64,000 nucleotides of DNA from Candidatus Defluviibacterium haderslevense (GTDB taxonomy: Bacteria > Bacteroidota > Bacteroidia > Chitinophagales > Saprospiraceae): assembly GCA_016712225.1 (NCBI GenBank), contig JADJRL010000003.1, positions 1,935,501 through 1,999,500 on the forward strand. The letters are read 5' to 3'. This document shows, one piece after another, positions 1 to 10,800 of this stretch (position 1 is its first letter; every line of letters starts with the position of its first letter). A program made the position numbers and the translations under genes. The notes under the pieces were generated by a model. That model searched no databases. It was not told the origin of the DNA and saw only the letters and a list, made by a program, of their open reading frames with translations.

Positions 1-190
1 CTGCAATTGATACATTAAATTAATAAATTGCTCGACTGCAAAGTTATTATAGCAGATTTAAATAAAATATCCAAAGGTTAATTTAGAAGCATTTATTTTA
101 ATGTCTTTTAAAAAATCAATACATATGATATAATCAGAATCGTGCACAAAAGAAAATGCCTTGTTGACAACTTATTATATTACTAAGCAC

Positions 191-263
191 GCGCCCATAG
201 CTCAGCTGGTAGAGCACTCGACTCTTAATCGAATGGTCGGAGGTTCGATCCCTCCTGGGCGCA
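191..263 (+). tRNA. tRNA-Lys (anticodon CTT)
   Basis: A full cloverleaf of 73 nt can be drawn. The acceptor stem is gcgccca/tgggcgc, the D arm is gctc/gagc, and the T arm is ggagg/cctcc around ttcgatc. The 7-nt anticodon loop ctcttaa gives CTT, reading Lys codon AAG. CCA is not encoded. The top pair of the anticodon stem is a C27-A43 mismatch; the other four pairs are intact. It lies beside accessory genes, a common place for integrative elements, but no duplicated 3' end of this tRNA was found elsewhere in the window. Confidence 0.95.
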
Positions 264-293
264 CTAACAAAATTGACAAAGTAAGTTGTTATA

Positions 294-2000
294 TCATTCT
301 TCTGATCTCAATGTACCCAATTCTTCGTAAATGAATTTGGGATATTGATTTAACAAAATATTATTATTTTTAAAAAACAGCTTAATATAATCATCAATTA
401 CAGATATTCTCCTTGAATGCTTTCTTAATAGATTTTCATCCCTGTCATTTGATAGCAAATACCTGTTAAACAAATCGATCAAATCATTTAATTTTAAATT
501 CTTATTATGAAAGTAATCTTGATACATAATAAATGTATCAAGATTTATTAAAGTTAAATCAGAAATGTTTGAAACATTAAGATTTAATAATGAGATCTTT
601 TTCTTGAATTCTAAATTAAGCAGGTAATTAATACCATTTGTTTCCAATGCTAAATCGGTATATACTAAAATTGGATAAATTTTCAACTTCTTAATTCTTT
701 TATTCAAAAATACGTATCTTCCATCAGAAATGTCCTCAATAATATTTACAAGTTGAGAGACACCTATCTTGTCTCCCTCATCATCTTCAACTAACTTTTT
801 GTATAATTCAGACTCAATTATTGAGTAATCATATGAATGCAAGGAATCTGCCGTAATAATTTTGTCTTTAAATTCAAATACAAATACATAATTTCCATTA
901 AACATGAGTAAATCTGGAAGTGACCTCAATCTTAAGTTCTTCAAATCTGGATCAAAGTATTTAATCCAATTAAACTTCTCAAAACAATATTTCATCAAAT
1001 TGCGAAATAGTTCAGCTTCTGAAAAATATTCTGAATACAAAGATTTTAATTTTGGAAAACTATCAATTTTTTGACCTAATATTGATAACTTAAACTCTTT
1101 CGCTGGTTTGATAATTGCAAATTGAATTCCATTGTATAACTTTTCTGTAAAGAAATTGTAATTTAAAATTAGAAATGCGTCATTGTTTAGTTGATAAATT
1201 GGATACTCTCTAAATGTTTTAAAATCCTTTTTATCTTCAATAGTTTTGCCATTAATGACTAATGTAAGTAGCCATTCTTTTTGTGGATGGTCATCTCGTA
1301 AGATTATTTTGTGAGAAAAACTTTTTCCAGAAACATAACCAGATATAAAAATATTTATAATATTTTTTAAGTATTGTTGCCAATTTTCAATATGGTAAAA
1401 TTCAATAAATTTAAGATAAAGTTCTTTAAATAAATCATTATTGGATAAAAACTTAAATAATGAGATAGATTTATACATCTCTGTAATAATATTCACACTT
1501 TGATTTAAGGTGAGTTGAGCCAATTGACTTTGGACATAGAATTTTGCAAATTCATTAAGTTCTGTACCTTCTGGTGGTAAGTTTTTTAATTGCTTAGTTG
1601 TGTGTTTTTGATTATAATATAAGCAAGCTTTAAATAAGTTTAGTTCTTCCATTCCAGTCAACTCTAATCGATCTCCAGGAATATTGAATTTTAAAGCAAA
1701 TTGAACCAACTCTAAATTTGAAATATGATTTAATAAAATGATTTCATACTCATTGTTTTTAAATTCACTAAATAATTTATTAATTTTATTTATTAGTTGA
1801 TCCTCAAAGCTACGGCTTAATTTGTTAAGGATCATCAACTGAAAACCAAAATCAGATTCCTTTGTAAAGAGATTAGCCTCATTAAATGTTGTAAATTCCA
1901 AAATAAATCGTGATGGAATTGTTTTAAGTAATTCATTGATATCTATTTGTTCATAGTTATCAAATATATCTGAGTATTCAATTATTTTATTAATTCTCAT
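294..2000 (-). CDS. Large hypothetical protein with PD-(D/E)XK nuclease-like motif
   Basis: A 568-residue protein that I do not recognise as a named family. It has no signal peptide or membrane segment and looks cytosolic. Around residues 361-377 there is a PD followed 13 residues later by E-F-K within hydrophobic beta-strand-like sequence (LPDLLMF ... VFVFEFKDK). This is the classical arrangement of PD-(D/E)XK nucleases. An acidic helix (EAELFRNLMKYCFEKF) precedes it and a Q-containing helix (GVSQLVNIIEDI) follows, also typical of the fold. The N-terminal 350 residues are mostly helical and unassigned. It ends 30 bp after tRNA-Lys and points towards it. A defence or DNA-processing role is inference from the motif and the mobile setting. 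Confidence 0.6.
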   Translation of the reverse strand: MRINKIIEYSDIFDNYEQIDINELLKTIPSRFILEFTTFNEANLFTKESDFGFQLMILNKLSRSFEDQLINKINKLFSEFKNNEYEIILLNHISNLELVQFALKFNIPGDRLELTGMEELNLFKACLYYNQKHTTKQLKNLPPEGTELNEFAKFYVQSQLAQLTLNQSVNIITEMYKSISLFKFLSNNDLFKELYLKFIEFYHIENWQQYLKNIINIFISGYVSGKSFSHKIILRDDHPQKEWLLTLVINGKTIEDKKDFKTFREYPIYQLNNDAFLILNYNFFTEKLYNGIQFAIIKPAKEFKLSILGQKIDSFPKLKSLYSEYFSEAELFRNLMKYCFEKFNWIKYFDPDLKNLRLRSLPDLLMFNGNYVFVFEFKDKIITADSLHSYDYSIIESELYKKLVEDDEGDKIGVSQLVNIIEDISDGRYVFLNKRIKKLKIYPILVYTDLALETNGINYLLNLEFKKKISLLNLNVSNISDLTLINLDTFIMYQDYFHNKNLKLNDLIDLFNRYLLSNDRDENLLRKHSRRISVIDDYIKLFFKNNNILLNQYPKFIYEELGTLRSEE

Positions 2001-2257
2001 AATTACAAAGGATTAGAACATTATTAGTCATCATTTTTAAAAACACCATCTACTATTGATTTACCAGAATTATTATAAATCCAATTAGTTATAAACTTCA
2101 TTCCAATGCAAGAATGCCTGGATTATTTAAACTGCTTTCAAAATCTTAAATTTCCTTTAAATAATAGTTTGAAAGCAAAATTAAACAAAACTTTTAAGTA
2201 TAGTTATATTTATTATGGGTTGCAATAACATATTTTCTATAAAATATTATAAATAAC

Positions 2258-3247
2258 CTAAATTGATATTTTACTTATATCTTCCTCCATATTTTCAGTT
2301 TGTAAAGAACGTGAGTATTTCATTGTCATGGTTATGTTTTGATGTCCCATCATTTTTTGTATTTTAAAAATATTTACATTTGATTCTGCAAGTTTACATG
2401 CGAAAGTATGCCGGAACTGGTGAAGATGAAAGCTTATACCAGATTTCTCAGCAATACTTTTAACCCAATGTATTAATCCCTCTCTCGTCAAACCACCTTC
2501 ACCTCTGTTAGAAACAATAAGCCATTCTGTTTTTAGACTCTTCCTCTCTCGGAAATAATCTTTTAAATGAAGAAGCAGTGTCGGATGTATTTTTAATACT
2601 CTTGTTCTCTTTGATTTAGAAGTTTCACCTCTTATTATGATTTCTTTCTTTTCTATATCAATATCCTTTACTTGGAGAGAAATAAACTCTCCTTTTCTTA
2701 TACCGCAAAATAAAAGAAGACTAACCATGACTGTGTCTCTTCGGAGAAGAAGAGTATTGCTTGAACACCTAACAATTGCCGAATATATTTTATTGATTTC
2801 TACATCCTCAAGTCTTCGGAAATCGTCATAATTCACTTGTGGAGCTTTAATATTCTTCAAAGGATTTTGCTCCAAATATCCATTCTTACATAGCCATCTA
2901 AAGAATACAATAAGTTTACTGTATTGTGTTTTTATAGTTGAATTTTTTACTCCAGTTTTAAGCGTATTTTTACCCACTATTCTTGTTCGAGTTTTTATAC
3001 GCATAAAATACAAGTTCAACATTTCAGGGGAAAGTTCTTCAGTCGAAGTGACTTCAGGCATTACTTTTGAAAATAGCTTAAAAACAGCAATATATCCACG
3101 AATCGTTTCGGGGCGTAAACACATTGAAAATTTGCACTCATTAATATAGTCACAAAAAATCTTTTCAAGCTGAGAAGTAATCAACTTCGTTCCATTTTCT
3201 TTATAGAATTTAGTTATTGGTTTTAATACTTTGTTATCATTTTCCAT
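2258..3247 (-). CDS. Tyrosine recombinase/integrase (XerC/XerD-like)
   Basis: A 329-residue site-specific recombinase. An N-terminal SAM-like core-binding domain (about 25-125) is followed by the catalytic domain (about 150-320). The catalytic set is visible: Arg in GIRKGE (near 183), Lys in the TSKSKRTR beta-hairpin, HQFRH (about 275-279), the second His in MMGHQN, and the Tyr nucleophile in MTMKYSRS near 310. The length fits XerC/D or small integron/transposon integrases rather than the longer phage-type integrases of Bacteroidota. It is divergent from the ATPase gene at 3354, with a 15-bp inverted repeat between them that could be its binding site. It probably moves or once moved part of this accessory region. 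Confidence 0.9.
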   Translation of the reverse strand: MENDNKVLKPITKFYKENGTKLITSQLEKIFCDYINECKFSMCLRPETIRGYIAVFKLFSKVMPEVTSTEELSPEMLNLYFMRIKTRTRIVGKNTLKTGVKNSTIKTQYSKLIVFFRWLCKNGYLEQNPLKNIKAPQVNYDDFRRLEDVEINKIYSAIVRCSSNTLLLRRDTVMVSLLLFCGIRKGEFISLQVKDIDIEKKEIIIRGETSKSKRTRVLKIHPTLLLHLKDYFRERKSLKTEWLIVSNRGEGGLTREGLIHWVKSIAEKSGISFHLHQFRHTFACKLAESNVNIFKIQKMMGHQNITMTMKYSRSLQTENMEEDISKISI

Positions 3248-3280
3248 CCAACCATTTTAAATTATCTATTTTAGAAATGT

Positions 3281-3319
3281 AGAAGGTAATATTTGTCATG
3301 GTGGCAAATAATACCTTCT
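3281..3319. repeat. Inverted repeat between divergent recombinase and ATPase genes
   Basis: Arms agaaggtaatatttg (3281-3295) and caaataataccttct (3305-3319) are inverted with 14 of 15 matching, around a 9-bp spacer tcatggtgg. The geometry (two long arms, short spacer) resembles a tyrosine-recombinase core site or a dimeric repressor operator. The right arm with one spacer base is repeated, 16 of 19 identical, at 13788-13806. Confidence 0.6.
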
Positions 3320-3353
3320 TTGATAGCAATATTATATCAATTATGATTTCTTA

Positions 3354-4526
3354 ATGCAAAAGAATGTAAACAAAGAAATCACATATTTTGCAAAAGTTGG
3401 TTGGAGAAATGACCAAAGGCTGTTTGGCATTAAACAAGCTGATCGTTTAATGCATACTTACATGATTGGTAAAACTGGTACCGGCAAATCAACTTGTTTG
3501 GAGACAATGATTATGCAGGATATTGAACATGGTCGAGGATGTTGTTTATTAGATCCACACGGAGATTTAGTTGAAAAAATTGCAAAGAATATTCCAGAGC
3601 ATCGAAAGAAGGATATAATTTATTTCAATATCCCTGATACAAATTTAAATTTGAGATATAATCCATTTAAAAAGGTCTCTTATGAAAAGAGGTCATTAGT
3701 GGCTTCTGGAATTTTAGATGTCTTTTCAAAATTATGGGATAGTGCATGGGGAGTGAAGCTAGAACATATCTTAAGACATGCTATCCTAACTTTGCTTGAT
3801 CAACCAGAAGCTACTATTGCCGATATTTCTGAATTATTACTTGATAAAGAATTTAGGAGAAATGCACTTAGGCATGTAAAAAGTGAAAGTGTTAAGAAGT
3901 TCTGGAAAAGAGAATTTCCTGAATATCAAAAATATGACTTACTGCCTGTGATGAACAAGATAGGAGGAATGTTAGTGCACCCAGTTATTAAAAGAGTCTT
4001 GATTGAAAATACAGAGGAAGTATCCCTTCGTAAAGCAATGGATGATAAGAAGATTATTCTAGTCAATTTATCCAAAGGACATGTAGGTGCTGATGTTGCT
4101 CATATCCTCGGTGCTCTATTTATTACTTCAATAGCTTCGGCTGCTTTTAGTCGTGTAGATATTGATGAAGAGAGCCGAGTTCCATTTATGGTTTACATGG
4201 ATGAATTTCATAATTTCACTACTTTGTCTTTGGTAAATATGTTTTCCGAATTACGAAAATTCAAAGTAGGGATGATTCTAGCTCACCAATATATGCATCA
4301 ACTTGATGAGGATATTAGACAAGCTGTACTTGGGAATATAGGGACAGTTATTTCCTTTAGAATTGGAACTGAAGATGCAAAACATATGGCAGAAGAAATG
4401 TTTCCTGAATTTGATGTTCAAGATTTTATTAACCTTCCAAATTACAAGATATATTTGAAATTAATGATTGATGGACGACCTAGTCGGCCTTTTAGTGGGA
4501 ATACTTTAAATGAGTTCAAGTACTAA
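3354..4526 (+). CDS. HerA/TraG-type ATPase (type IV secretion DNA-binding family)
   Basis: A 390-residue P-loop ATPase. Walker A is MIGKTGTGKST (about 36-46), followed by the family hallmark LLDPHGDL (about 64-71). Walker B is VYMDEFHNF (about 279-287), then a sensor-like region AHQYMHQLDEDIRQAVLGNIGT. It fits the COG0433/DUF87 and TraG-related hexameric DNA pumps used for DNA transfer or processing. There is no N-terminal membrane segment, so it is cytosolic, unlike classical VirD4. It stands alone and is divergent from the recombinase at 2258-3247. A second, different coupling-type ATPase is at 18580-20022. Its partner is unknown. Confidence 0.8.
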   Translation: MQKNVNKEITYFAKVGWRNDQRLFGIKQADRLMHTYMIGKTGTGKSTCLETMIMQDIEHGRGCCLLDPHGDLVEKIAKNIPEHRKKDIIYFNIPDTNLNLRYNPFKKVSYEKRSLVASGILDVFSKLWDSAWGVKLEHILRHAILTLLDQPEATIADISELLLDKEFRRNALRHVKSESVKKFWKREFPEYQKYDLLPVMNKIGGMLVHPVIKRVLIENTEEVSLRKAMDDKKIILVNLSKGHVGADVAHILGALFITSIASAAFSRVDIDEESRVPFMVYMDEFHNFTTLSLVNMFSELRKFKVGMILAHQYMHQLDEDIRQAVLGNIGTVISFRIGTEDAKHMAEEMFPEFDVQDFINLPNYKIYLKLMIDGRPSRPFSGNTLNEFKY

Positions 4527-4616
4527 TTTATTTGAATAAGAATCCGAAAAAATATACCAAATTGAATGCGGTTGCCATACATGGTTTAGTTAGTGTGGTA
4601 AGCCATATCAAATTTA

Positions 4617-7600
4617 CTACCTTAACAAAGTAACATCCCCCTTAATTAAGAATCTTTGCCCTGCTGCATTCTCCCAATTAATTAAATAAATATATACATT
4701 AGGTAGACATAGACGGTTATTAACCATCCCATCCCAACCATTACAATTCGATCCCATGCCATTAGGATAGGATTCACAGGAGTATACTTGTTGACCCCAT
4801 CTCTCGAACAATTGTAAAGTAATTATTTTACTTTTGGAATCTGAGAATGTTATATTCCAAGTGTCATTTTTGGAATCTGCATTCGGTGAGAATATATTTG
4901 GAATAAATATTTCAGAAGTTTGATTTTTGACATGAATAAATATAGAATCTATTGCTGTGCATCCATTACCATCACTTACTTCAAGATAATAAGTTCCATC
5001 TTGAATAGCCTTTATTTCTGGATTCGGACAATCAGTGCAAGATAAATATTCTGATGGGTACCATCTGAATCTAGTCACATTCATGGAATGTAAACCGCTT
5101 AATGTATATGTGCCTCCACGAATTAATTCTAAGGTATCATCAAGATCTACAAAAATATCTTCGTATGCAATAACTGTATAATGGATTACTGAATCACAAG
5201 AATGTATATTCGATTTATGAACAGTGAATTCACTGGCAGTTGTATACCATAATTGCTCAATCTGGACCGAGTCTCCAATACAGAAATAGAATGTAATAGT
5301 TGTGGGTTCATGAATAGGAAAAAGGTGTACTTCTGTCATATGGAATGAATCGCAACCATATTGATTATTGAATTGAGTTATTATGGTGATCGAGTCATGA
5401 TACCAGATATTATCTATTTGAATAGAATCCCCATTACATAAGTTATGAATAGTATGGGTAGCGGGCGAGATGGGATAATTAATGATGTTAATACTTAAAA
5501 TAGAATCGCAACCATATTGGGTGGAGTAGTTAATGAGAAATGAAGTATCCTGCAAATAATAAGTTCCTTGGTAGAATAACGAATCCTTGACACACTTGTG
5601 GAAGTTTAGGGTCTCATGGAATGATGGAAATACGGTTGCATTATAAGTATAAATAGAATCACATCCTTCCTGGTTATTCCATATTATAGTATCACTTTCA
5701 TTTGAAGTTATCCATTTTCCTCCATTTGGAGTGAATAGCCATACTGAATCTCCTTCACAGATTTGATAGTTTGTTGCAAATGATTCAGATCGTTTAGTTT
5801 TTAATGAAATTAATACAACAGAATCACATCCTAGTTGATTAGTTGATAGTATTCTTAATTCTTCATCATGGTGATACCACTGATTTTGAATAAATATGGA
5901 GTCTCCATTGCAGAATTCCATGACGGTCTGACTACTATCAATAGGAATCACACGAATTCTGATATTGATTATTGTATCACAGGCGTCTGGATAAGTTAGA
6001 TAGATTTTTAACAATGTATCTTTCTTTATGTCTGTTATCGTTACTGTTGAATTAGGAAGTACAATACCATCTATAAGAAAGGAACTTGCATTCGTGTTAA
6101 ATGCTATCGTGGATGAACTCCCCACACACACTAAAGTATCAGCTTGAGTAAGACTAAATTGATGTAAGCAGTGACATCTATTGACTTGAACCCTATGTGT
6201 ATCAGATTTAAATCCACAACGAATCGGATAAGCTGCTATAACTCTATACATTCCAGTATCAGGAAAAACCATTGCAAGACTATCCCCAGATTGGAGGATG
6301 ATTTGACCTCCATCAGGTAGCATCCATTCTGTTATATGTGGACAGGCCTCTTTCACAAGAAAATGAGCCACACTATCCTTACAAATTATTTTCTTTCCCT
6401 GAACTACAGCCCTATAAGGTCTTTCTAAACCTACTGCAAAATTCGGTGCAATTAAACCTGACTTACCTCCCAGATAGAAGTCATTAAGCATAAGTTCACA
6501 GGCCTGACCATATTCATTGGGCTGATGGATGACATGAAGGGTTTTAAAAAATTTCCTAAATGTAGTAATGTACATTCTATCATCTCTGCCTAGAACGGGT
6601 CCACCTACACCAAAACCCAATTGGTGAATTATCCTGTTAATTCGCTTCCTTACCATCAAAGAATCAGGATCCTGGAGGTCCACTTGAAATATTACATCAA
6701 AGGTATCTGCTAAAGTAAGATAAACTTTAGAGTCATCTGATGAAAAAGCAGAACCTATAAGTTCTTTTCTATTTTTAGCTGTTGTAATTGTATCAAATAA
6801 ATCATACCCGTTTGAGATTATGCCTGTACTTGGATCGAATTGATGCAATTCTACCTGACTTGGATGTCCCAAAGTACATTCAATAAGGTGTTCACCAGAA
6901 TTGGATATGGCTAATTCGCCTGTTTTGTACTGTTCATTTGATATATTATGTATATTCCCAGATATAGATGTTACTATTTGATTGAATTGAATACCACTGG
7001 TGTCTAATAGGAATGAATAAAAGACCTCTGTTACTGCATTCTGACAGATAATCCACCAATCACGTCCATTACAATGTTTAACTGCCAGCACTTGTTCGGA
7101 ACTGGAATCTATGAGTACCTGTTCTGGAGTCACTACTGCGCCAAGTCCACTATCCTGACTCATATCTATCTGGACATATCTCAATTTATAAGGTGGTCCA
7201 GTTATGGTAGGAAATTGATCTGGGGTAAAAAAATAATATAAGGAATCACTACCAGGCTGGGGCAAGATAGCGCACATGACTGAGGACCGATTAGAGAATC
7301 GTGGACATCCTGCCATGATCTGGTGATTACGATTATAGATGTAATCATTATCTGAGTAGAAGAGTAGATTGCCCTGTTTACCACAGATACTCGAATGCCC
7401 TTCTCCTATACCTAAGGCACTGTAGAAAAATGAATCCGGCTGAGGTGTGCCAGATCGCCAATCTATCCCATGTGTACCCATATACCAAATCGAAGTCTCT
7501 AATCCAGTAGGACAATCTGACGGGGTGCTAAATGTATCTTGCTGTCCATAGATTAGAGATGAGGTGCTTTGGAATAGTATGACAATAAATAATAATCTTG

Positions 7601-7646
7601 AATACAATTCATTCATCATTTCTATTAGACCATATTTTTGAAGCAT
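4617..7646 (-). CDS. Secreted repeat protein with T9SS type B (gliding motility-type) C-terminal domain
   Basis: About 1000 residues. The first ATG (7646) leaves nine residues before MMNELYSRLLFIVILFQ, so the real start is probably 7619 or 7616, giving a normal signal peptide ending near IYGQ. Residues about 40-400 are a beta-rich region that may be propeller-like. Residues about 600-850 hold about five divergent repeats of 65-70 residues, each with a C-x-GDS motif, a central W, and a final GCDS or related motif. A C-terminal IPNIFSPNADSKNDTW ... ERWGQQVY ... GWDGMVN ... VYIYLINW ... GDVTLLR is the type B sorting domain. It should be exported by the type IX system to the cell surface. The ligand is unknown. 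Confidence 0.85.
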   Translation of the reverse strand: MLQKYGLIEMMNELYSRLLFIVILFQSTSSLIYGQQDTFSTPSDCPTGLETSIWYMGTHGIDWRSGTPQPDSFFYSALGIGEGHSSICGKQGNLLFYSDNDYIYNRNHQIMAGCPRFSNRSSVMCAILPQPGSDSLYYFFTPDQFPTITGPPYKLRYVQIDMSQDSGLGAVVTPEQVLIDSSSEQVLAVKHCNGRDWWIICQNAVTEVFYSFLLDTSGIQFNQIVTSISGNIHNISNEQYKTGELAISNSGEHLIECTLGHPSQVELHQFDPSTGIISNGYDLFDTITTAKNRKELIGSAFSSDDSKVYLTLADTFDVIFQVDLQDPDSLMVRKRINRIIHQLGFGVGGPVLGRDDRMYITTFRKFFKTLHVIHQPNEYGQACELMLNDFYLGGKSGLIAPNFAVGLERPYRAVVQGKKIICKDSVAHFLVKEACPHITEWMLPDGGQIILQSGDSLAMVFPDTGMYRVIAAYPIRCGFKSDTHRVQVNRCHCLHQFSLTQADTLVCVGSSSTIAFNTNASSFLIDGIVLPNSTVTITDIKKDTLLKIYLTYPDACDTIINIRIRVIPIDSSQTVMEFCNGDSIFIQNQWYHHDEELRILSTNQLGCDSVVLISLKTKRSESFATNYQICEGDSVWLFTPNGGKWITSNESDTIIWNNQEGCDSIYTYNATVFPSFHETLNFHKCVKDSLFYQGTYYLQDTSFLINYSTQYGCDSILSINIINYPISPATHTIHNLCNGDSIQIDNIWYHDSITIITQFNNQYGCDSFHMTEVHLFPIHEPTTITFYFCIGDSVQIEQLWYTTASEFTVHKSNIHSCDSVIHYTVIAYEDIFVDLDDTLELIRGGTYTLSGLHSMNVTRFRWYPSEYLSCTDCPNPEIKAIQDGTYYLEVSDGNGCTAIDSIFIHVKNQTSEIFIPNIFSPNADSKNDTWNITFSDSKSKIITLQLFERWGQQVYSCESYPNGMGSNCNGWDGMVNNRLCLPNVYIYLINWENAAGQRFLIKGDVTLLR

Positions 7647-7835
7647 TTGATGCTTGGTACTATCTTTTAAATTACAAATTTATTATAATTTAAGAAAATA
7701 TTTACATTAATATGTGCATTTGATTACATTTGCATATTCGTGCTACCTTGACAATCAACTAAACTATCCTCAATTCTTATATTTTAAAACTCAGAACTCA
7801 TAAATTTTTGATTCATTTCTTAAATCAATTATATT

Positions 7836-10800
7836 ATGAAAAATCTGTATTTATTCTTTCTACTTTTTGTTTTTTTTGACACCCATTTACTTCAAGCTCA
7901 AGCTTGTTCAATAAATGGAGAAATATCCGTTTGCCGGAATAATGTTTATAAATATGATGTTGGAATATCCGCTGGTGAGAAAGTAAGCTGGAAGCTTCAA
8001 AACATGAAAGGCAGAATTCTTAGTGTTAACTATGATTCTGTAGCCATCTTGTGGACCAAAGCAGGAACAGAATCACTATTGGCTGAAGTCCGAGATGTCA
8101 ATGGAAATCTTTTAAGAACTTGTACATTGACTATTATTATAAAAGACTTCGAATATTTTACAATAGAATATTTTCCTAAACCTCCAGAGAAAGCTGATAA
8201 TCAAGCCTGTAAAGGCGATCTCTTACAATTTATTACCAGACATCTAAGTAATTATTCTTATCGGTGGACTTATAATGATTCCATACTTGTAGACAGTACA
8301 TCTCATTCTATAAATATTATTATGGGATCAGAACAAATGGTTGATGTATGTGTAGAGATCACGAATGAAGTAAATGGATGTATGGAGAAGTTGTGCAAAC
8401 GAATCTACTTGTTTGACCTGCCTCAGTTTAGTTTTAGAATAGATTCCAGTTCTTCTAGGAATTTCTGTACGCATTCAGAAATTATTTTTAAGGCTGATCC
8501 ACCTGCCATTTCTGGTCCAAAGTTTTTAAATAACTATGAATGGTCTGTGATTTCTAATAATCAGATATTAACATCTTCTTCTCAAACCTACTATTCACCA
8601 TTTAATTATACCTTTTTAACCAGTGGGAATTATATAGTCAAACTCACCGTAACCAATCAATACGGATGCAGCCATTCGGAATCCATGGAACTCACTATTG
8701 AAGATGGAAATTCATCTCTTAACCAATTCACTAATGTAATATGTAAAGGACAATCAGTAACATATACTACTAATAATTTATGCACTTCATATCATTGGGG
8801 TGTAGAAGGTGGTACAATACAGCACGTATCAAATGATAGTTGTACCATATTATGGGATAAAGATCCTACTTCCGGATATGGTATCATCAGAATAACTAAA
8901 TCAGGATGCCCTACGGGAGTATGCGATGAAGAAGAATTCTATAAAGTCTATATCATGGGAGGAGATAATCCCATAAAAGGGGAGGTCTATTTTTGTTCTG
9001 GTCAATTCCAACAGCCCTATTCCATAAATCCAATTCCTAACGCAAGCTATATATGGCGAATATCATCAAAGAATGGTTCAGGAAATATAAGCTTATCTGA
9101 TTCTACCAAGCCAATTTGTTTTGCAAATTTTTTATCTTTTACCGGAACATTTACATTAAGCTGTGAAGTTAAATCATCCATTCCTGCCTGCAGCACTTAT
9201 CAGAGTACGACCAATATAACTGTATACAACTTTAGTATTAACGGTAATACTTTAGTATGTTATGGAGAAGATGCTACTTTTGTCATTGCACCAGCAATGT
9301 CGGGAAGTAATAAACATGTTATTCTAAAACTTAACGGTATCATACAATATGAATATACTACTATTGATACAGTGATTACAATACCTCATCAATACTTGAG
9401 CCAATCAGATGATCATTACAAAATAGAAGTCATAATAGATATGGGTCAAAGTATGACTTGTACGATTACCAAAGATTTCAAAGTGATGGATCCTGTACTT
9501 CCACCTTTTTCAATTATGGGTCCTGATATAATTTGTCCCGACACTGAGTACAGATACTCCACAGATAATGTAGGTTCAAATAAAATATCCTGGGAGATCA
9601 AGAATGGAATGATCATTGACACCGCTAATGCCGCTGTATTAGTCACATGGCTCGATACCACCGCTGATAAAGTCCTTAAGGTGCGAAGAGAATTCAATGG
9701 ATGTCTCTCTGAGTATACTTCATTGGAAGTATTACTGAAGAATATCTCCACAATTGACATACTTGGTCCTGATACTGTCTGTGTAGAATCTATGAATGAT
9801 TATACATGCAATGAATCCACTGCAGATAATTATGATTGGAGCATTATCCCTACTGACGCAGGAAGAATTACTTCGTACCGTAATGATAGTATGACAGTTG
9901 AATGGAGTAATATAAATGGACTTCATACGGCCACTATTAGGCTGATTATCCATTATTGTAATAATAAATCCTTAACCAAAGATAAAATAGTGTATCTCTC
10001 TCAAGGAGATACAATGAAGATTAATCATGTGAACAACTGTCTTGGTGATTCTACATTACTATATATGTCCCAACATTATAGTAATACTTATGAATGGGAC
10101 TTCGGAGATGGTTCAACTAAGGTAACTACTTCGTCAGATTCAGTATGGCATCATTTTAATCAAGATAATAATTATAATGTAACTGTCCAAGCAACACAAC
10201 CCAATTCATGTATCATTCAGAATCCTACATTCCATAATATTCAGATTTATCCAAAGCATAAATTGAGATTCGTATATGCAGAGATATGTCCTCATGAATC
10301 TGCATTGGTTCAGACATGTGATGAATTATTGTGTATTCCACCAAACATACATTTTATGAAGTATGTAAAATTCTCTGCATCCGGAGTACCCAATAGTGGG
10401 GATTACCGATTCACTATCAATCGGAATAATCAGCTGTGGTATACTGTAAATTCTACTTCCCCTACCTTACTCATCTATGGAAATCAGTTTAGTGGTACTG
10501 AATTCAAGCTTCAGATCATAATAGAATCCATAGGGAATATCCCATGCATTACTCCTGACACATTAACATTATTGGCCTGTGAGGATGTTCCTCCAGTCAT
10601 CTGTAATGCCAAAGAAATCCAGATAAGTATAGATACATTATACTTTGACAAATGTAATACTGCTAATTATGAAGGAACAATAGAAGTCTTTGGTGACTCC
10701 GATATCATTTATAAAGAATGGCAGATATTCGAAGGTAATTCAACTCCAATAATTCGTAACATTGTTGCCCAATCACAATTACTTGATCAACAATACACTT

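Noticed and set aside
191..3247. tRNA-Lys as the attachment site of the 2258-3247 recombinase
   Set aside because: No duplicated tRNA-Lys 3' end was found elsewhere in the window, and XerC/D-like enzymes usually do not use tRNA 3' ends.
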